Origin: a virus
DNA length: 43,997 bases
Strand: one strand, 5' to 3'
Virus record (IMG/VR): IMGVR_UViG_3300025880_003256
Coordinates: 1 to 43,997 of that record
A program made the translations under genes and the position numbers. Of this stretch, positions 32,758 through 40,443 are shown one piece after another. The first letter of the stretch is position 1. Each line of letters begins with the position of its first letter. The notes under the pieces were generated by a model. That model was not told the origin of the DNA. It was given only the letters and a program-made list of their open reading frames with translations, and made no database searches.

Positions 32758-34023
32758 ATGACAGAAATAAATAAATTCATTGAAGAGATGAGAGCTACAA
32801 GTAGTTCAACTGACAAAATAGCAATAATAAAACGTAGTTCTACATTTATACATAATGTACTTGAAGCAACATATAATCCATATAAACAATATTATGTTAC
32901 AAGTAAAACGTGTAAAAAAAACCATGATAAAGTTGCAACTACTCATCATACTTTATTTGAAACATTACATTTATTAAGTTCAAGAAAAGTTACAGGGCAT
33001 GATGCTATTAAATTGGTAAATAAATTTTCTCAAATTGATATTAATTATGATTTAATTTATAAAATTATAGACAAAGATTTAGGTATTAGAGTAGGTGATT
33101 CAATAATTAACAAAGCAATCCCAGGATTAATACCTACATTTAAAGTTGCATTAGCTAAAGAATATGATGGTAAATGTGATTGGCAAAATGATAATTGGTG
33201 GGCATCAAGAAAATTAGATGGTGTTAGGTGTTTAGCTGTAGTTAATTATGAAGGAGAATGTACACTTTATTCTAGAATGGGTAAAGAATTAACTACATTA
33301 AATAAAGTTAAAGAAGCGATTGAAGCAACAGGTATTATTAATACTGTATTTGACGGTGAAATTTGTTTAATTGATGAAAATGGAGATGAAGATTTTCAAG
33401 GTATAATGAAACAATTAAGACGTAAAGATCATCAAATCGAAAATCCTGCTTATATGATTTTTGATATGATTCATAAACCTAATTTTGATAATCAAAAAGG
33501 TGGTCCTATATTGAGTGAAAGATTAGCAGCATTAAGAGGATTCTTAACAGGTAGATTTATTACAACTAATATTTTACGTTATACAGATCAATTCCAAATA
33601 ACAGATGGTAGACATTTTGATAAATGGGGTCAAATAGCAACTGATAATAATTGGGAAGGATTTATGTTACGTAAAGATGTTAGCTATGAAGGTAAACGTA
33701 CTAAAAATTTACTTAAAGTAAAGAAATTCTATGATGCTGAATATGTTGTAGTTGATTATGATAATGACGATCACGAAGTAGTTAGAGATGGTAGATCAGA
33801 AACAATTAAAATGCTAGCTCAAGTATGGATTGAACATAAAGGCCATAGAGTAAAAGTTGGTAGTGGTTGGAGTCAAGAACAACGTTTACAATATATGGAT
33901 GGTTCAATTGTAGGTAAAGTTATCACAGTACAATACTTTGAAGAAACTAAAAATGATAAAGGTGGTATTAGCTTACGATTCCCAACTGTAAAAGTTGTTC
34001 ATGGAGACAAACGAGAAGTATAA
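32758..34023 (+). CDS. ATP-dependent DNA ligase
   Basis: Seals nicks in phage DNA. The 421-residue protein has the nucleotidyl motif I SRKLDGVR with Lys152, motif III VFDGEIC near 199, YMIFDMIH near 230, motif IV NWEGFMLRK near 298 and motif V LLKVKKF near 319; an OB-like end follows. Size is close to T4 gp30 (487) and typical of phage ligases. Start at ATG after AAAGGTT. Confidence 0.93.
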   Translation: MTEINKFIEEMRATSSSTDKIAIIKRSSTFIHNVLEATYNPYKQYYVTSKTCKKNHDKVATTHHTLFETLHLLSSRKVTGHDAIKLVNKFSQIDINYDLIYKIIDKDLGIRVGDSIINKAIPGLIPTFKVALAKEYDGKCDWQNDNWWASRKLDGVRCLAVVNYEGECTLYSRMGKELTTLNKVKEAIEATGIINTVFDGEICLIDENGDEDFQGIMKQLRRKDHQIENPAYMIFDMIHKPNFDNQKGGPILSERLAALRGFLTGRFITTNILRYTDQFQITDGRHFDKWGQIATDNNWEGFMLRKDVSYEGKRTKNLLKVKKFYDAEYVVVDYDNDDHEVVRDGRSETIKMLAQVWIEHKGHRVKVGSGWSQEQRLQYMDGSIVGKVITVQYFEETKNDKGGISLRFPTVKVVHGDKREV

Positions 34024-34035
34024 AGTAATAGTACG

Positions 34036-34058
34036 TCATTTGGAATTAAGACAAATGA
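34036..34058 (+). repeat. hairpin after DNA ligase gene
   Basis: TCATTTG (34036-34042) pairs with CAAATGA (34052-34058), 7 bp with a 9-nt loop GAATTAAGA. First of three hairpins in the 125-nt gap between 34024 and 34148. No T run follows, so a terminator role is unsure. Confidence 0.5.
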
Positions 34059-34087
34059 AAAAGTAAGCCGAAAGAGTGCGAGTAAGC

Positions 34088-34106
34088 AGGATATCTTTCA
34101 TATCTT
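34088..34106 (+). promoter_or_regulatory. hairpin overlapping a degenerate promoter motif
   Basis: AGGATAT (34088-34094) pairs with ATATCTT (34100-34106) around CTTTC. The right half holds TTCATATCTT (34097-34106), two mismatches from TTCGTATATT and at the same distance from the conserved leader stem-loop as the exact copies at 36687 and 40842. Confidence 0.42.
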
Positions 34107-34112
34107 ACACAC

Positions 34113-34132
34113 GTTGAGCGATTAAGCACAAC
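34113..34132 (+). promoter_or_regulatory. conserved leader stem-loop (copy 1)
   Basis: GTTG and GC pair with GC and CAAC across an A-A mismatch, loop GATTAA, preceded by CAC. Same plan as 36700-36725 and 40858-40878. Lies 17 nt before the ATG at 34149. Confidence 0.58.
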
Positions 34133-34148
34133 ATTAAAAATAAAGTTT

Positions 34149-34367
34149 ATGTTTTATCAAGTACAAAATCAAAAATTAAAAAGAAACAATCAATTTAGAG
34201 TCCAAACAATCCCAGCTGGTTTAAAAGAAATTAAAGCTAAGGGATGGGATGTTGCTGACTGTAAATTTGAGCAGTTAAGAGACGAATTAGTTACTAACAA
34301 GTATAAAGAGTTAGATGGTCGTATGAATAAACGTGGTAAACAATTTGCAATGAGAGCAGGAATATAA
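34149..34367 (+). CDS. hypothetical basic protein (72 aa)
   Basis: Basic protein with a LKEIKAKGWDVADCKFEQLRDEL segment and a GKQFAMRAGI end. No family recognised. It has the conserved leader stem-loop and an AAAGTTTATG start. Confidence 0.65.
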   Translation: MFYQVQNQKLKRNNQFRVQTIPAGLKEIKAKGWDVADCKFEQLRDELVTNKYKELDGRMNKRGKQFAMRAGI

Positions 34368-34388
34368 ATTTAAAAATAAATAAAGGTT

Positions 34389-34946
34389 ATGAGTAAATTA
34401 AGAGAAGGTAAAGGAGCTATCCAATTCCTTAATAATTATTCCCATTATTGGGTAAAGGCTAATCCTAATGGTATAGGAGGTAGTTGTGGTAGTTTATTAG
34501 AACCAGTTATAGCTGATGTTTTTGGATGGAAACAAGAAGACGGAACTGGTTACGATTTTATTACTGAGGAAAAAAGAGGATACCAAGTTAGTGGGGTACC
34601 ACAATTATCTAGAGATATTACTTGTGGTAAACAAATAAAAATTGAATTAAAACACTGGAATGATTCTACTAAGTCTAATATAATTGATGTGGGAGAATCT
34701 AAAAAGGATGGTAATGATTATATTTTTGATTATTTAGCTATTGTTGTTATTGAATTTAATAATTTTAGATTTTCTTTAATACATAAACAACAAATTGTAG
34801 ATATGAAATCTAATAGTTTAAGCCTAAACCTAAACCCAGGTTTAAAACATAATCACACTATTCCAGTTTACTCTGAGTTTACTACATTATTTTTAGATAA
34901 TGAAGTTAATGGGATTAATGAAATGATATTAAATAAACTAATATGA
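34389..34946 (+). CDS. possible PD-(D/E)XK-type nuclease-like protein (185 aa)
   Basis: Starts at ATG after AAAGGTT. The segment GTGYDFITEEK (near 52) followed by QIKIELKHW (near 83) has the D...E-x-K spacing of the PD-(D/E)XK nuclease fold, and LLEPVIADVFGW resembles its first helix. The rest is unremarkable. If a nuclease, it might cut unmodified DNA or process ends; other folds with D and ExK are possible. No partner methylase is nearby. Confidence 0.45.
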   Translation: MSKLREGKGAIQFLNNYSHYWVKANPNGIGGSCGSLLEPVIADVFGWKQEDGTGYDFITEEKRGYQVSGVPQLSRDITCGKQIKIELKHWNDSTKSNIIDVGESKKDGNDYIFDYLAIVVIEFNNFRFSLIHKQQIVDMKSNSLSLNLNPGLKHNHTIPVYSEFTTLFLDNEVNGINEMILNKLI

Positions 34947-35326
34947 CAGAAAATAGAGGTAGACCAAGTGAAAATGTAATTAAACCTACAAAATGGAATA
35001 TAGATACAGATGATTCCATATGGAAATACGATATGGGTAAATTTGCTAATGGTCCTTATTCAGTAGAACAAAAATTCCAAGCTGGTAATAAACCAGAAAA
35101 ATTTAAGATTGATCAAAAACCTTATGGTAAACACCCAGTGGTAATGGTATTTAAAACATCAAATCGTTCTAATGCTAAAACTAAAATTAAAGTATTTAAT
35201 AAAAATATAGATTATATTATTAGTGCTAAAAAATTACCTGGTGTTCCTGAAAAGGCAGAAATAATTGAATTAGGGGTAGGTAAATCCTTTATATCTAAAT
35301 ATAAGCAAAAATATAATTTAGCTTAA
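34943..35326 (+). CDS. hypothetical basic protein (127 aa)
   Basis: Overlaps the preceding gene by 4 nt (ATGA). Basic protein, probably beta-rich in the middle (GKHPVVMVFKTSNRSNAKTK). No family recognised. Confidence 0.6.
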   Translation: MTENRGRPSENVIKPTKWNIDTDDSIWKYDMGKFANGPYSVEQKFQAGNKPEKFKIDQKPYGKHPVVMVFKTSNRSNAKTKIKVFNKNIDYIISAKKLPGVPEKAEIIELGVGKSFISKYKQKYNLA

Positions 35327-35366
35327 TTTTTATATATTTATAATAAACATTTAAACAAATAAAATT

Positions 35367-35666
35367 ATGAAATTATTGTTATTTATTTTAGTTGTAATAT
35401 TATTAGGAGCAGGTGCTGTAGTTTATTACATTAAAAAAGGTAAAATTGCTGATCGAGATGGTGATCTAATTCCAGATGTAGTAGAAGATACTATTGAAGA
35501 TGTAAAAGAAAAAACCGCCGAGGTAAAACGTAGAGCTAAAGCAGTAAAAAAAGAACTTAAAGATGTTGCTGATGCAACTAAAGAAGTAATAGAGCAGTCT
35601 AAAGATGTTGTTGCCGCTGTTAAAGGAAAAAAACGTAGAGGTAGAAAACCAAAAGCAAAAAAATAA
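35367..35666 (+). CDS. membrane-anchored helical protein with basic AT-hook-like tail (99 aa)
   Basis: One N-terminal transmembrane segment (residues 2-22), an Asp-rich DRDGDLIPD segment (28-36) like calcium-binding thrombospondin-type repeats, a long charged coiled-coil (about 40-85), and a KKRRGRKPKAKK end close to the AT-hook core (RGRP). The Asp-rich motif and basic tail are in the cytoplasmic or periplasmic part depending on orientation; a link between membrane and DNA is only a suggestion. Confidence 0.68.
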   Translation: MKLLLFILVVILLGAGAVVYYIKKGKIADRDGDLIPDVVEDTIEDVKEKTAEVKRRAKAVKKELKDVADATKEVIEQSKDVVAAVKGKKRRGRKPKAKK

Positions 35667-35669
35667 ATT

Positions 35670-36629
35670 ATGAGTAAATATAACTTAACAGATATTTTAG
35701 AACAATATAAAATAGGTTCAGGTTGGACTACAGATTTTGATTATGATGGAATGTTAAAAGCAGGACTTAAAACAGGTGTTGATACCGATATTGAAGTTTT
35801 AAAGAAAATGGCTGAGGACTATACTGATGTTAATTATCATAGAGAAGCATCTCACTTATATAATGCTATTGAAGCATTAGAAGAGGGTGCTACTAAAGAA
35901 GCAAGTATGTTTTTTGGAGATTTTCATGCTGAAATCGAAACAACAATTAAGGACCAAGGTATGGATATTGAACCATCAGTAGGACAATTTATGGCTTCTA
36001 AAATGGATCAAATGGAAGCAGAAGAAGAAAAAAAATTACCAATGGATGAAATAGCTGGATACGATAGAAAAGGAAATAAACAACAAGATACAGATGGAAG
36101 TGATGCTACTAAATTCAAAATGGCTGCTAGAGATGTAAAAGAAGGAAGATATGCTTCTATTGATAGAGAAGTAGCTGATCGAATTGAAGGTTTTCTTAAT
36201 ATTCCTATGAAAAAGAAATTATTAGATGCTTGGGAAGATTTATTTTATGATTTAGTTGACGATGAACCATTTAATATGGAAGATGTACTTGCTCATTTAA
36301 GTAATGAAATGGGTAAAGTAATAGATGGTAATCAAATGGCTGGTGATAGATTAGCATTAGGTATGGATGACTTTGAACAAGAAGAATTTACAGCTATTGA
36401 TGAAGCATTACCTAAATTTAAAGGTGTACCTGAAAAACCATCTATTATTAGAGCTCTTAAGGTTGATGGAAACGGAACTAAAATGGAAATCGATTCATAT
36501 ATGGCATCCTTAAAACGATCAGGTGATGAATTTGATGAGGTAGATGATTATGTTGAAGATTTTAAAAATTATGTTGCTGATAAATCATTACAAGAACACT
36601 TTGGTCGTTTCATGAAAGACTATCAATAA
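35670..36629 (+). CDS. hypothetical acidic protein (319 aa)
   Basis: Largest unknown in this part. Strongly acidic, mostly helical, Asp/Glu/Met-rich; segments WTTDFDYDGMLKAGLK near 19 and KMAEDYTDVNYHREASHLYNAIEAL near 46. No catalytic motif seen. It ends its unit: a strong terminator lies 28 nt downstream. A structural or scaffold role is possible but unsupported. Confidence 0.68.
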   Translation: MSKYNLTDILEQYKIGSGWTTDFDYDGMLKAGLKTGVDTDIEVLKKMAEDYTDVNYHREASHLYNAIEALEEGATKEASMFFGDFHAEIETTIKDQGMDIEPSVGQFMASKMDQMEAEEEKKLPMDEIAGYDRKGNKQQDTDGSDATKFKMAARDVKEGRYASIDREVADRIEGFLNIPMKKKLLDAWEDLFYDLVDDEPFNMEDVLAHLSNEMGKVIDGNQMAGDRLALGMDDFEQEEFTAIDEALPKFKGVPEKPSIIRALKVDGNGTKMEIDSYMASLKRSGDEFDEVDDYVEDFKNYVADKSLQEHFGRFMKDYQ

Positions 36630-36656
36630 GATAAATTAAAATAAATTAAAGATAAG

Positions 36657-36688
36657 CGCGGTAACATTTGGTTACCGCGTTTTTTTTT
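36657..36688 (+). terminator. rho-independent terminator
   Basis: CGCGGTAAC (36657-36665) pairs perfectly with GTTACCGCG (36671-36679) around a 5-nt loop, followed by nine T residues. The clearest terminator in the window; a promoter-like motif starts in its T run. Confidence 0.9.
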
Positions 36689-36696
36689 CGTATATT
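36687..36696 (+). promoter_or_regulatory. TTCGTATATT promoter-like motif
   Basis: Exact copy beginning within the last two T of the terminator and leading into the stem-loop leader before the gene at 36741. Confidence 0.72.
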
Positions 36697-36699
36697 CAC

Positions 36700-36725
36700 G
36701 TGTTGTTATGATTAAGTAGCAACAC
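36700..36725 (+). promoter_or_regulatory. conserved leader stem-loop (copy 2)
   Basis: GTGTTGTTA (36700-36708) pairs with TAGCAACAC (36717-36725) over 9 bp (one G-T), loop TGATTAAG. Stem sequence differs from the other two copies while the fold and loop TTAA are kept. Confidence 0.66.
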
Positions 36726-36740
36726 TAAAAAATAAAGGTT

Positions 36741-36884
36741 ATGACAGATCAATTTATTCAAGGATTAAATTTAGCAGTAGAAAAAAAATTCATTACTATG
36801 AGTCAAGCATTTGAGATCATTAGGGATGTAAATACACCTGAATCAGGTGATAATAAATCAATAGGTTTTAATCAAAATAGATAA
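36741..36884 (+). CDS. hypothetical protein (47 aa)
   Basis: First gene after the leader stem-loop, ATG after AAATAAAGGTT. Short helical protein, starts MTDQFIQGLNLAVEKKF. No family recognised. Confidence 0.62.
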   Translation: MTDQFIQGLNLAVEKKFITMSQAFEIIRDVNTPESGDNKSIGFNQNR

Positions 36885-36886
36885 TT

Positions 36887-37183
36887 ATGAAAACATTTAA
36901 AGACATTACATTTAAAAAACATAAGGTAGGTAAGGGAGCAATTCAGGGGTTACTTATGTTAGATAACGGTATTGAATTTTCAGTTGTAGCAGGTGAAGGC
37001 ATGTACAGCACAGGTAAAGGTGGTGTTAGAGAAGCAGTTAATAAAGTTGAAGATGCTTCTTCATTCGAGGTAGCTATATTTGATCAAGCAGGAAATTTTA
37101 TTGGTGCTGATGATGATGATGATTTAGTTTTAGGTTGGCAATCAAGAGAAGATATTGATACATTAATTCAAATACACTCATAA
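36887..37183 (+). CDS. hypothetical protein (98 aa)
   Basis: Beta-rich protein with GIEFSVVAGEGMYSTGKGG and a run of five Asp near 75-79. Similar short proteins occur in T4-like marine phages as far as I recall; no function. Follows the preceding gene by 2 nt. Confidence 0.65.
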   Translation: MKTFKDITFKKHKVGKGAIQGLLMLDNGIEFSVVAGEGMYSTGKGGVREAVNKVEDASSFEVAIFDQAGNFIGADDDDDLVLGWQSREDIDTLIQIHS

Positions 37184-37184
37184 G

Positions 37185-37424
37185 ATGGATAAGGAAAACA
37201 AAAGATATGTAGTAAAAATGGAAATGTATGTCTATGCTGATAATGATTACATGGCTAAGAAACGTGCTAATGATTTAAGATTATCAATTGAAAATAGAAG
37301 ACATTCAGATTGTATTGAAGTAGTAGAAATGGGTGAACAACCATTTGCTAGTTTTGAATATCGAAAAATAGATGATCCTAAGTTTTATCCTAAAGGTTTA
37401 GTCGATGAACCATTACCATTTTAA
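37185..37424 (+). CDS. hypothetical protein (79 aa)
   Basis: Small protein with a beta-alpha start (KRYVVKMEMYVYADNDYMAKKRANDL) and a Pro-rich end. No family recognised. One nucleotide after the preceding stop. Confidence 0.62.
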   Translation: MDKENKRYVVKMEMYVYADNDYMAKKRANDLRLSIENRRHSDCIEVVEMGEQPFASFEYRKIDDPKFYPKGLVDEPLPF

Positions 37425-37425
37425 T

Positions 37426-37566
37426 ATGATAAAACAAGGAGATAGAATTCGAATTTACGATGATAAAGTTAAAGTGGTATTTGGTTTTCATAAAAATGGT
37501 AACCCATTAATAAAAAATGGAGACACTTTATGTCAAGTACCTTTAGATAAATGTAGAAAATATTAA
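37426..37566 (+). CDS. hypothetical protein (46 aa)
   Basis: Small beta-rich ORF, begins MIKQGDRIRIYDDKVKVV, which looks like a KOW/SH3-type strand pair. One nucleotide after the preceding stop. No firm family. Confidence 0.55.
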   Translation: MIKQGDRIRIYDDKVKVVFGFHKNGNPLIKNGDTLCQVPLDKCRKY

Positions 37567-37579
37567 TAATTAAATAAAT

Positions 37580-37810
37580 ATGAAAAAAATAGAAAGACAA
37601 GTTTTACATCATTGTTTTGATAAGGCAAAAGAATTTCGTACATTAGGTAATGATGATAAAGCTAGAGATTACCTTGATATGGGTATAGGTTTTTGTGCCT
37701 CTAAAAAAGAAAAGGGAATGAATGGAGAAGATTTAATTGAAGGAGTTAAAATTAACCTTTGGTTAGAGCGCTTTTGGATGAAATTAGAAAATTGGAATTT
37801 AATGTTATAG
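37580..37810 (+). CDS. hypothetical protein (76 aa)
   Basis: Helical protein with HHCFDKAKEFRTLGNDDKARDYLDMG, similar in style to a helical repeat unit. No family recognised. Confidence 0.6.
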   Translation: MKKIERQVLHHCFDKAKEFRTLGNDDKARDYLDMGIGFCASKKEKGMNGEDLIEGVKINLWLERFWMKLENWNLML

Positions 37811-37811
37811 T

Positions 37812-38015
37812 ATGGGAAAAAACAAATTAGATTTAGAAGAAGACAAATGGTGGGAAATTTCATTAGCTTGGAAATGGCCCCACGAAGGATTTACAGTTGG
37901 TTATGATTTAATTGAACCAATAGAAGAAGATACATTTAAATATTGTAGTTTTATTTTATATTTAGGCCCAGTATCACTAATTATTAACTGGGGGAAACAT
38001 AGTTGGGATGAATAG
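37812..38015 (+). CDS. hypothetical protein (67 aa)
   Basis: Trp-rich (six Trp), begins MGKNKLDLEEDKWWEI. Follows the preceding gene by 1 nt and overlaps the next by 8 nt. No family recognised. Confidence 0.58.
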   Translation: MGKNKLDLEEDKWWEISLAWKWPHEGFTVGYDLIEPIEEDTFKYCSFILYLGPVSLIINWGKHSWDE

Positions 38016-38367
38016 TATTAAGTTTTACGAATTATTTTTAGGAATTGGTTGGTTTCTTTTAGCTCATATAGCTGTATTTTTCCAACTTAATGGTCAATTT
38101 AAATGGGAATGGTTTAAAAATAATGAATTTTTAGTTGCAGCAGCGGGTTTAATTATTTCATATTTTTATATATGGGGAACTAAATCAACAGTAGCTGGGT
38201 TTGATGGGTTATTATGGCCTGCTAGGTTTGTTGGTTTTGGAGTTGGTATGATTATATATGCCCTAGGTGTAAGTTACTTTTTTAAAGAAGGAATAACTAC
38301 AAAAACTTTTGTTAGTTTATCTTTATGTTTATTACTAATATTTATACAAATATTTTGGAAAAATTAA
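38008..38367 (+). CDS. multi-pass membrane protein (119 aa)
   Basis: Four hydrophobic segments at about 8-26, 41-57, 70-92 and 99-116, with short polar loops. An inner-membrane protein of unknown role; too large for a typical holin but one is not excluded. Confidence 0.62.
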   Translation: MNSIKFYELFLGIGWFLLAHIAVFFQLNGQFKWEWFKNNEFLVAAAGLIISYFYIWGTKSTVAGFDGLLWPARFVGFGVGMIIYALGVSYFFKEGITTKTFVSLSLCLLLIFIQIFWKN

Positions 38368-38371
38368 AAAT

Positions 38372-38995
38372 ATGTTTAAATTAATCAATGCTATACATTA
38401 TTCGGAACATGATTTAAATTTAGATCATGATAAAATTTTACAAGAAGTAGTAGATTCAAGATTGAAACCAAAAAATAGTTTACATAAAAGTAGACCTCAA
38501 CAAGATGAGGTTGATAAACAACATACTTTTTATGAGGATACTAATTTATATGATGAGACATATAAAATTATGGATGAGGCTGTAAGTAAAGTTTTATTTA
38601 ATATTTTTGGACCTAATTCATTTCAAGCTGAAGAAATATGGGGGCACATTATACCTCCAAATGAACAAACTATGATTCATAACCATGATGGAATGATTAC
38701 AGATAATGAAATATCACTATCATGGGTTTATTACCCCCATGCCTCAAGGTTAGCTGGAGATATATGTTTTTTATCATCAATAAATGGAAAACAACATTTT
38801 GTTAATGCACCTCAACAAAAAGGTAAATTATTTATATTTGCTAGTGATATGATGCATTTTACTCCTAGGAATGGTAGTGGTGTAGATAGAATATCTATAA
38901 GTGGAAATCATATAGCAACCACTAAATTAAAATATCAATTAATAGAAGACCAATATTACCAAAATCCTTATTGGATGTACACAGGAAAAAGATAA
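38372..38995 (+). CDS. 2-oxoglutarate/Fe(II) oxygenase-like protein
   Basis: The 207-residue product fits the phage '2OG-Fe(II) oxygenase' group: IPPNEQTMIHNHDG (near 93-106, H-x-H/D site), LSWVYYPH, then KLFIFASDMMHFTPRNGSG with the second His near 165 and Arg in DRISISGN. Substrate unknown. Third oxygenase of this fold in the window. Confidence 0.75.
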   Translation: MFKLINAIHYSEHDLNLDHDKILQEVVDSRLKPKNSLHKSRPQQDEVDKQHTFYEDTNLYDETYKIMDEAVSKVLFNIFGPNSFQAEEIWGHIIPPNEQTMIHNHDGMITDNEISLSWVYYPHASRLAGDICFLSSINGKQHFVNAPQQKGKLFIFASDMMHFTPRNGSGVDRISISGNHIATTKLKYQLIEDQYYQNPYWMYTGKR

Positions 38996-39008
38996 TAATA
39001 TCTATAAA

Positions 39009-39596
39009 ATGAAACGAGAAATAAAACATTTAATAATAATAGGACACCCAGATCAAAAGTCATTCTGTTATAATGGTATATATAAAACTATAATTAGACA
39101 GATGAATAAGTATAAATCAGATTATAGAGTTATTGATTTATATGAAGACAAATTGCATAGGGATAAAGTGGAACTGATAAAAAGTTATAAAGATTTAGTT
39201 ACTTGGTCTACCCATATCTATTTTGTATCACCCGTTTGGTGGTTTAGGTTAACTCCAAAGCTAGAAATGTTCTTTGATGAAGTATTTACACCCGGATTTG
39301 CATATAAGTTTGTTCCTATTATAGGTAAGTATGCATATCCAAAACCATTCTTTAAGAATAAAAAAGTACGTACTTATATTACCCATGGAGCACCAAAATT
39401 ACCAGTTATTACTTTATATCTTAATTCAGTTAAATTGAGATTAGTTATGGGTGTTTATACTTTTGTTTTTGGATGGAATCTTAACAGATGGACTAAGACA
39501 AAACAGTTTTGGTCAGTACCATTTGTTTCTAAAGAAAAACGAAGAAAATATCTTAGGGTAGTTAAAGAAGATATCAGAAAAGATTTAGGATTATGA
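39009..39596 (+). CDS. NAD(P)H quinone reductase-like flavodoxin-fold protein
   Basis: The 195-residue protein has the Flavodoxin_2 pattern: IIIGHPDQKSFCYNG (near 9-23, FMN phosphate loop), FVSPVWWFRLTPKLEMFFDEVFTPGFAYKF near 72-101, and THGAP near 124. Likely a flavin reductase of the NQO/KefF type. Unusual cargo for a phage; overlaps the next gene by 4 nt. Confidence 0.82.
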   Translation: MKREIKHLIIIGHPDQKSFCYNGIYKTIIRQMNKYKSDYRVIDLYEDKLHRDKVELIKSYKDLVTWSTHIYFVSPVWWFRLTPKLEMFFDEVFTPGFAYKFVPIIGKYAYPKPFFKNKKVRTYITHGAPKLPVITLYLNSVKLRLVMGVYTFVFGWNLNRWTKTKQFWSVPFVSKEKRRKYLRVVKEDIRKDLGL

Positions 39597-39865
39597 AAAA
39601 GGTAAATAATAGTTTTTGGAATTACTACCTTAGAAATATGGTAAGGGAACGTAAATTAACTCCTTTAGAAAGACTTTCTAGCAGAATAGGTTATATGGGA
39701 GCAGGATTATTAATAGCAGGTCAATGGACATTAAATCCTTGGCTATTTATAATAGGATTCTTATTTGTTATGATACAAACAATAGTACGAAGACAATGGA
39801 ATCTAGTTGTATTACAATTAAATGGGCTAATAGCCTGGACTATTCACTTAATAAATTCACTATAG
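39593..39865 (+). CDS. small membrane protein (90 aa)
   Basis: Basic N-terminus followed by two or three hydrophobic segments (about 34-45, 47-63 and 72-88). No family recognised. ATGA overlap with the reductase gene. Confidence 0.6.
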   Translation: MKKVNNSFWNYYLRNMVRERKLTPLERLSSRIGYMGAGLLIAGQWTLNPWLFIIGFLFVMIQTIVRRQWNLVVLQLNGLIAWTIHLINSL

Positions 39866-40003
39866 ATGGAAAAAAATCAAAAATTTTTACAAATTAAAGA
39901 ATTAAGTAGTATGATAGTAGATTTAAAAAAAAATAAATCTATAGATTCTAAAAAGACTATCCAAAAACTACAACAACAAATAGATGAATTAACTAATGAT
40001 TAA
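39866..40003 (+). CDS. small coiled-coil protein (45 aa)
   Basis: Short ORF directly after the preceding stop. Helical, with a Leu/Ile heptad-like pattern (FLQIKELSSMIVDLKKNK...LQQQIDEL). No family recognised; overlaps the next ORF by 8 nt. Confidence 0.5.
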   Translation: MEKNQKFLQIKELSSMIVDLKKNKSIDSKKTIQKLQQQIDELTND

Positions 40004-40211
40004 TATATATTCAAATATTATTTATAAGAATAATATTGCCTATAAAATATTAGACGCTGTAAGTATACAAAATTTTTTAAATAGCAATAATACTGTAAAT
40101 ACAAAAGTATTAGGAATGTATGTACATGAAAAAAATGGGGACCATGTTTTACAAGTTGAAAACCAATTTTTAATATGTGAGACAATAGAAGACGCAAAAA
40201 TTATAGAATGA
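39996..40211 (+). CDS. hypothetical protein (71 aa)
   Basis: Asn/Ile-rich small protein with a beta-rich middle (KVLGMYVHEKNGDHVLQVENQFLICET). No family recognised. Ends in an ATGA overlap. Confidence 0.55.
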   Translation: MINIYSNIIYKNNIAYKILDAVSIQNFLNSNNTVNTKVLGMYVHEKNGDHVLQVENQFLICETIEDAKIIE

Positions 40212-40321
40212 GTTTAAAACATTTATTTATTACTGAGTTAAAGGTAGAAAAACTAAACATAGCAAAACATCAAAAGCTAATAGATTTAAATCATCAAATC
40301 AAAAATAATATTTATGAGTAG
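40208..40321 (+). CDS. hypothetical micro-protein (37 aa)
   Basis: Helical, Leu/Lys-rich ORF, begins MSLKHLFITELKVEKLN. Overlaps neighbours on both sides by 4-8 nt, which supports it, but it is very short. Confidence 0.45.
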   Translation: MSLKHLFITELKVEKLNIAKHQKLIDLNHQIKNNIYE

Positions 40322-40442
40322 TAAATTTTTCGGAAATAAAAATAATAAAATAAATAAGAACTCAAAATCAAAACCATCAAAGCAAAATCAAAGAGGTAGT
40401 AAAAGCTCTGGTGTAATGAAAAAAAGTGGAAGGGGGAAATAA
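40314..40442 (+). CDS. small basic Ser/Lys/Asn-rich protein (42 aa)
   Basis: ORF with NKNNKINKNSKSKPSKQNQRG and a KKSGRGK end. Like the protein at 31890-32024 it is short, basic, low in hydrophobics, ends in G-x-GK and is followed by TAATATGGA. Function unknown. Confidence 0.55.
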   Translation: MSSKFFGNKNNKINKNSKSKPSKQNQRGSKSSGVMKKSGRGK

Positions 40443-40443
40443 T

